Source: an uncultured Colwellia sp. (GTDB lineage Bacteria; Pseudomonadota; Gammaproteobacteria; Enterobacterales; Alteromonadaceae). Taken from it: a stretch of DNA of 38,130 bases. The position numbers and the translations under genes are program-made. The stretch is taken from assembly GCA_913063325.1 (NCBI GenBank), contig CAJXYE010000045.1, positions 1 through 38,130 on the forward strand, read 5' to 3'. Within the stretch, counting starts at the first letter, position 1, and the number at the start of each line of letters is the position of its first letter. Shown piece after piece: positions 35,317-38,130 of the stretch. The notes beneath the pieces were generated by a model, which saw only the letters and a program-made list of their open reading frames with translations, had not been told where the DNA came from and did not search any database.

Positions 35317-35976
35317 TTATAAATCAATGTCAACACTGTAACCAACGTAGAATTTCACATCATCACTGCTACCACCATCGTCGTAGTCAGTTTTAGAAAC
35401 ACCAAAAGTGAAATTGTCTTTGCTTATTGATACACCAAAATCAGTTGAGTCAGTTGAGAAGTCGCCACTGTAATTACCAAGGTGAAAATTGACTTCAGCT
35501 TCATTACCCAGAGCTAAAGCATAATCGGCATTAACGTAGATAGAATCACCAGCATCAATATCATCAAGAGATGCTGATGCTAATATAGCAACACCTACCG
35601 TTAAGCCAGTAAAAGTGAAGCTGCCATAGATTTCAGAAAAGTCTGCATCATCAGCATCAGGGTAAGCAAAGTAGATAAAACCAACATCATATGACATGCT
35701 TTCATTGATATCTGCACCAAAACCAGCGTACAAATCCAATTCTGTACCACCCCATGCATTAGATACCCATGTACCGGTATAAAAACCAGAATCAGAAGCA
35801 TAATCAATACCACCAGAAACCGCAGCATCACCACCTGTTTGCTCAAGGCCACGCCATAAATAGTTGTTAGTAGCAGCTACGTTAGCTGATAAACCTTCAG
35901 TAGCTGATGCTTGAAAAGAAATTGCTGAAGCCGCTAGTAGTGATGTTACAGCGATAGTTGTTATTGTTTTTTTCAT
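35317..35976 (-). CDS. TorF family putative porin
   Basis: A 219-residue outer-membrane beta-barrel protein. A signal peptide is cleaved after ASA (about residue 25), giving a mature start TEGLSANVAATNNYLWRGLEQT, the conserved N-terminus of the TIGR02001/TorF family. Alternating hydrophobic strands with Asp/Gly/Ser-rich turns fill the rest, ending in an aromatic-poor VGYSVDIDL. Small size suggests a narrow barrel. Substrate unknown. It is monocistronic by its terminator. Confidence 0.88.
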   Translation of the reverse strand: MKKTITTIAVTSLLAASAISFQASATEGLSANVAATNNYLWRGLEQTGGDAAVSGGIDYASDSGFYTGTWVSNAWGGTELDLYAGFGADINESMSYDVGFIYFAYPDADDADFSEIYGSFTFTGLTVGVAILASASLDDIDAGDSIYVNADYALALGNEAEVNFHLGNYSGDFSTDSTDFGVSISKDNFTFGVSKTDYDDGGSSDDVKFYVGYSVDIDL

Positions 35977-36024
35977 AATCAGTCTCTTTGTATTTAATAA
36001 TTGTTTAATAGTGGAGTTGCAATC

Positions 36025-36040
36025 TTGATGCCTAGATCAA
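36025..36040. promoter_or_regulatory. inverted repeat upstream of the porin gene
   Basis: TTGAT (36025-36029) and ATCAA (36036-36040) are separated by 6 bases, about 50 bases upstream of the porin start. It resembles an FNR/CRP-family half-site pair but the spacing is 6 rather than 4, so the regulator is unclear. Confidence 0.3.
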
Positions 36041-36138
36041 TTTTTGGCAGGTTTGTAAATTTTAACTATAAATATCAGTTGATTAGTTTACTTGGTACTC
36101 ATGCGACTTATTTATAGAGCATAGCTTACATATCAGAA

Positions 36139-36186
36139 TGAGCAATATTGGTGCACTTTAAATCAATATTGCTCAAATAAAGTGCA
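36139..36186. repeat. interleaved inverted repeats (pseudoknot-capable) upstream of rpe
   Basis: TGAGCAATATTG (36139-36150) pairs perfectly with CAATATTGCTCA (36164-36175). The loop sequence TGCACTTTA (36152-36160) is the exact reverse complement of TAAAGTGCA (36178-36186) just after the stem. As RNA this is an H-type pseudoknot geometry on either strand; as DNA it is two overlapping operator-like repeats. The remaining 35977-36267 holds only promoter-like sequence. Confidence 0.85.
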
Positions 36187-36237
36187 ATAGAAAAGTTGAA
36201 GCTATAGTACGGAACTCGCATTTTCAGTTAGCATGGG

Positions 36238-36243
36238 TATAAT
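36238..36243 (+). promoter_or_regulatory. candidate rpe -10 hexamer
   Basis: A perfect TATAAT at 36238-36243, 24 bases before the rpe start codon, would give a very short leader. No good -35 is seen at 16-18 bases upstream. Confidence 0.45.
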
Positions 36244-36267
36244 AGCGGCATATTTTTCTAGGATGTT

Positions 36268-36948
36268 ATGCTCATGTCACCATTTTTAATTGCTCCTTCT
36301 ATTTTATCTGCCGATTTTGCTCGTTTAGGTGATGATGTTGCCAATGTTTTAGCTGCGGGAGCAGATGTTGTTCATTTTGATGTAATGGATAATCACTTTG
36401 TGCCTAACCTAACGTTTGGCCCAATGATTTGCCAAGCATTACGTGACTACGGCATTAAAGCACCTATTGATGTGCATTTAATGGTTAAGAACGTTGATAC
36501 ATTAATACCCGCTTTTGCAAAGGCTGGTGCAGACATCATTACTTTTCATCCAGAAGCCAGTGATCATATTGATAGAAGCTTACAACTTATTAAAGACAAT
36601 GGTTGTAAGGCAGGTTTAGTACTTAATCCTGCTACACCACTGCATTGCCTTGACTTTGTAATGGATAAATTAGATGTCATCTTATTGATGTCAGTTAACC
36701 CTGGTTTTGGTGGACAGTCTTTTATTCCGACCACATTAGATAAATTGCGCTTAGTAAAAGAAAAAATCAAAAAAAGTGGCTACGACATACGTTTACAAGT
36801 AGATGGTGGCGTAAAGGCTAACAATATTGCCGAAATTGCCGAGGCTGGTGCAGATATGTTTGTTGCGGGCTCAGCAATATTTTCGCAAGATGACTATAAA
36901 GTAGCGATTGATGAAATGCGTGCTGAATTAGCTACCGTTTCACAATAA
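36268..36948 (+). CDS. rpe: ribulose-phosphate 3-epimerase
   Basis: Interconverts ribulose 5-phosphate and xylulose 5-phosphate in the pentose phosphate pathway. This 226-residue TIM barrel has [13 protein letters not shown] near the N-terminus, the metal and catalytic residues in [12 protein letters not shown] and DVHLMV, the [12 protein letters not shown] phosphate/flexible loop, and [12 protein letters not shown] 36268 lies 4 bases after AGGA; ATG 36274 at 10 bases is an alternative and would give MSPFLIAPS. In E. coli gph lies next; here trpS follows directly after 54 bases. Confidence 0.97.
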   Translation: MLMSPFLIAPSILSADFARLGDDVANVLAAGADVVHFDVMDNHFVPNLTFGPMICQALRDYGIKAPIDVHLMVKNVDTLIPAFAKAGADIITFHPEASDHIDRSLQLIKDNGCKAGLVLNPATPLHCLDFVMDKLDVILLMSVNPGFGGQSFIPTTLDKLRLVKEKIKKSGYDIRLQVDGGVKANNIAEIAEAGADMFVAGSAIFSQDDYKVAIDEMRAELATVSQ

Positions 36949-36981
36949 GCTAAAGTTAAAATTAAGCTAAAGTGAAAATTA
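36948..36981. repeat. 17-bp tandem repeat between rpe and trpS
   Basis: AGCTAAAGTTAAAATTA (36948-36964) is followed at once by AGCTAAAGTGAAAATTA (36965-36981), one substitution. The first copy begins at the last base of the rpe stop codon. It is AT-rich and probably a simple slippage or duplication product. Confidence 0.85.
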
Positions 36982-37002
36982 AGAATTTTAAGGGAAAAAG
37001 AA

Positions 37003-38010
37003 ATGACAAGTAAACCTATTGTATTAAGTGGCTGTCAGCCGTCAGGCGAGTTAACTATTGGTAATTATTTAGGCGCATTAAAGCAATGGGTTAATATGCA
37101 GTCAACACACGAGTGTTATTACATGCTTGTTGATCAACACGCAATAACTGTGCGTCCTAAAGCTGAAGATTTACGTAATGCTACCTTAGATGGTTTAGCC
37201 TTGTACCTTGCGTGTGGAGTCGACCCAGAGCAAAGCACTATCTTTATTCAATCGCATGTTCCTGAGCATGCCCAATTGAGTTGGGTGCTAAATTGCTATA
37301 CGCAAATGGGCGAATTAAATCGCATGACGCAATATAAAGATAAGTCACAAAAATCTGAAGCGAACATGAACTCTGGTTTATTTACTTATCCGGTATTGAT
37401 GGCAGCTGATATCCTTCTTTACGGTGCTGATCGTGTCCCTGTTGGTGATGATCAAAAGCAGCATTTAGAGCTAGCACGCGATATTGCTACTCGTTTTAAT
37501 AACCTTTATGGCGATATCTTTGTTGTGCCAGACCCTTTTATCCCAGAGCAGGGCGCACGAGTAATGAGCTTGCTTGAGCCGACAAAGAAAATGTCTAAGT
37601 CTGATACTAACCCAGGAAATTTTATTGGTTTATTAGAAGATCCTAAAAAAATTGCTAAGAAAATTAAACGTGCAGTAACTGATTCAGATGAAGAAGCCAA
37701 CATTTACTTTGATCTTGAAGAAAAGCCAGGTGTTTCTAATTTATTGTCATTACTGTCATGTGCGACAGGAAAAACAGTTGCTGAGTTAGTGCCTGAGTAT
37801 GAAGATAAAATGTATGGACACTTAAAAGGTGATGTAGCCAATGCTGTGGTAGAATTATTAGAGCCAATTCAAGCTAAATTTCATGAATACAGAGCTGACC
37901 AAGCATTCTTAGAAGAAGTGATGCGTAAAGGTGCCGAAAAAGCGTCAGAACGTGCTAGCAAAGTACTTGCTAAAGTATATGAAGCGGTAGGTTTCATCCC
38001 TCGTCCGTAA
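37003..38010 (+). CDS. trpS: tryptophanyl-tRNA synthetase
   Basis: Charges tRNA-Trp. This 335-residue class I synthetase has the HIGH-equivalent TIGN at 18-21 within [14 protein letters not shown] and KMSKS at 196-200. [10 protein letters not shown] and [20 protein letters not shown] carry the tryptophan- and ATP-binding residues. The start follows AAGGGAAAAAGAA. Likely cotranscribed with rpe. Confidence 0.97.
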   Translation: MTSKPIVLSGCQPSGELTIGNYLGALKQWVNMQSTHECYYMLVDQHAITVRPKAEDLRNATLDGLALYLACGVDPEQSTIFIQSHVPEHAQLSWVLNCYTQMGELNRMTQYKDKSQKSEANMNSGLFTYPVLMAADILLYGADRVPVGDDQKQHLELARDIATRFNNLYGDIFVVPDPFIPEQGARVMSLLEPTKKMSKSDTNPGNFIGLLEDPKKIAKKIKRAVTDSDEEANIYFDLEEKPGVSNLLSLLSCATGKTVAELVPEYEDKMYGHLKGDVANAVVELLEPIQAKFHEYRADQAFLEEVMRKGAEKASERASKVLAKVYEAVGFIPRP

Positions 38011-38052
38011 GTTGAATATCGAACTCTGAGTTTTGAATTTCGATTACTAAGC

Positions 38053-38073
38053 ATAATACCAAGTTGATTAAGT
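38053..38073. repeat. possible dispersed repeat start after trpS
   Basis: TAATACCAAGTTGATTAAGT at 38055-38074 resembles a TAATACCA-type intergenic repeat that I associate with Colwellia-like genomes. It runs toward the window edge, so neither extent nor copy number can be judged. No terminator for trpS is seen before it. Confidence 0.25.
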
Positions 38074-38130
38074 TCTTTCCCACTCAGCGAGAATTAAAAG
38101 GCTTAAAGGCAAGGCATTGATTGATGAGAA

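Noticed and set aside
36025..36040. FNR binding site upstream of the porin gene
   Set aside because: The TTGAT and ATCAA half-sites are 6 bases apart; an FNR box requires 4.

Overview
The window looks like chromosomal DNA of a low-G+C marine gammaproteobacterium, most likely Alteromonadales close to Colwellia. This is inferred from the AT-rich sequence, the very high similarity of the housekeeping proteins to enterobacterial and Vibrio/Shewanella versions, the argH(A) fusion gene, and the gene orders metJ/metBL, pilMNOPQ-aroKB-damX-dam-rpe-trpS. No rRNA, tRNA, CRISPR array, complete insertion sequence or prophage was found.

Layout. 1-874 is mostly non-coding, with a possible IS21-like end and an orphan minus-strand terminator. 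hemE (878-1945) is followed by a GntR/YtrA-type regulator with an ABC exporter (2322-4479) and a convergent PAS-PAS-GGDEF diguanylate cyclase. Methionine genes follow: metJ diverges from metB-metL, with tandem Met boxes between them. A protein that looks like an inactive HD-GYP relative stands alone at 10860-12236. The arginine cluster has argE diverging from argC-argB-argF-argG-argH(A)-argA (12646-21730). It carries every arginine biosynthesis step except argD and carbamoyl-phosphate synthesis. mrcA (PBP1A) converges on it. Divergent from mrcA is the type IV pilus assembly operon pilMNOPQ, then aroK, aroB, damX and dam. A short accessory stretch on the minus strand (33891-35976) holds a broken Ycf48-like gene, a DUF2970 protein, a small exported protein and a TorF-like porin. 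The window ends with rpe and trpS; gph, which separates these two in Escherichia coli, is absent.

Most of the window is core metabolism, and I see no clear new multi-gene system. The unusual material lies between and at the edges of genes. A 95-bp tandem duplication copied the argH ribosome site and start codon, creating a 30-codon upstream ORF that ends two bases before argH. A 123-bp concentric imperfect palindrome lies between argF and argG. A perfect 21-bp-arm hairpin lies downstream of the HD-GYP-like gene. Two interleaved inverted repeats lie upstream of rpe. A T8G7 homopolymer tract sits at the start of the diguanylate cyclase gene. At protein level, ArgF has HCQP in place of the usual HCLP motif, the HD-GYP-like protein lacks its metal-binding residues, and the Ycf48-like gene has a stop codon ahead of its signal peptide.

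Start codons were reassigned downstream of the longest open frame for hemE, the ABC permease, argB, argG and dam, because a Shine-Dalgarno sequence or family alignment supports the later start.
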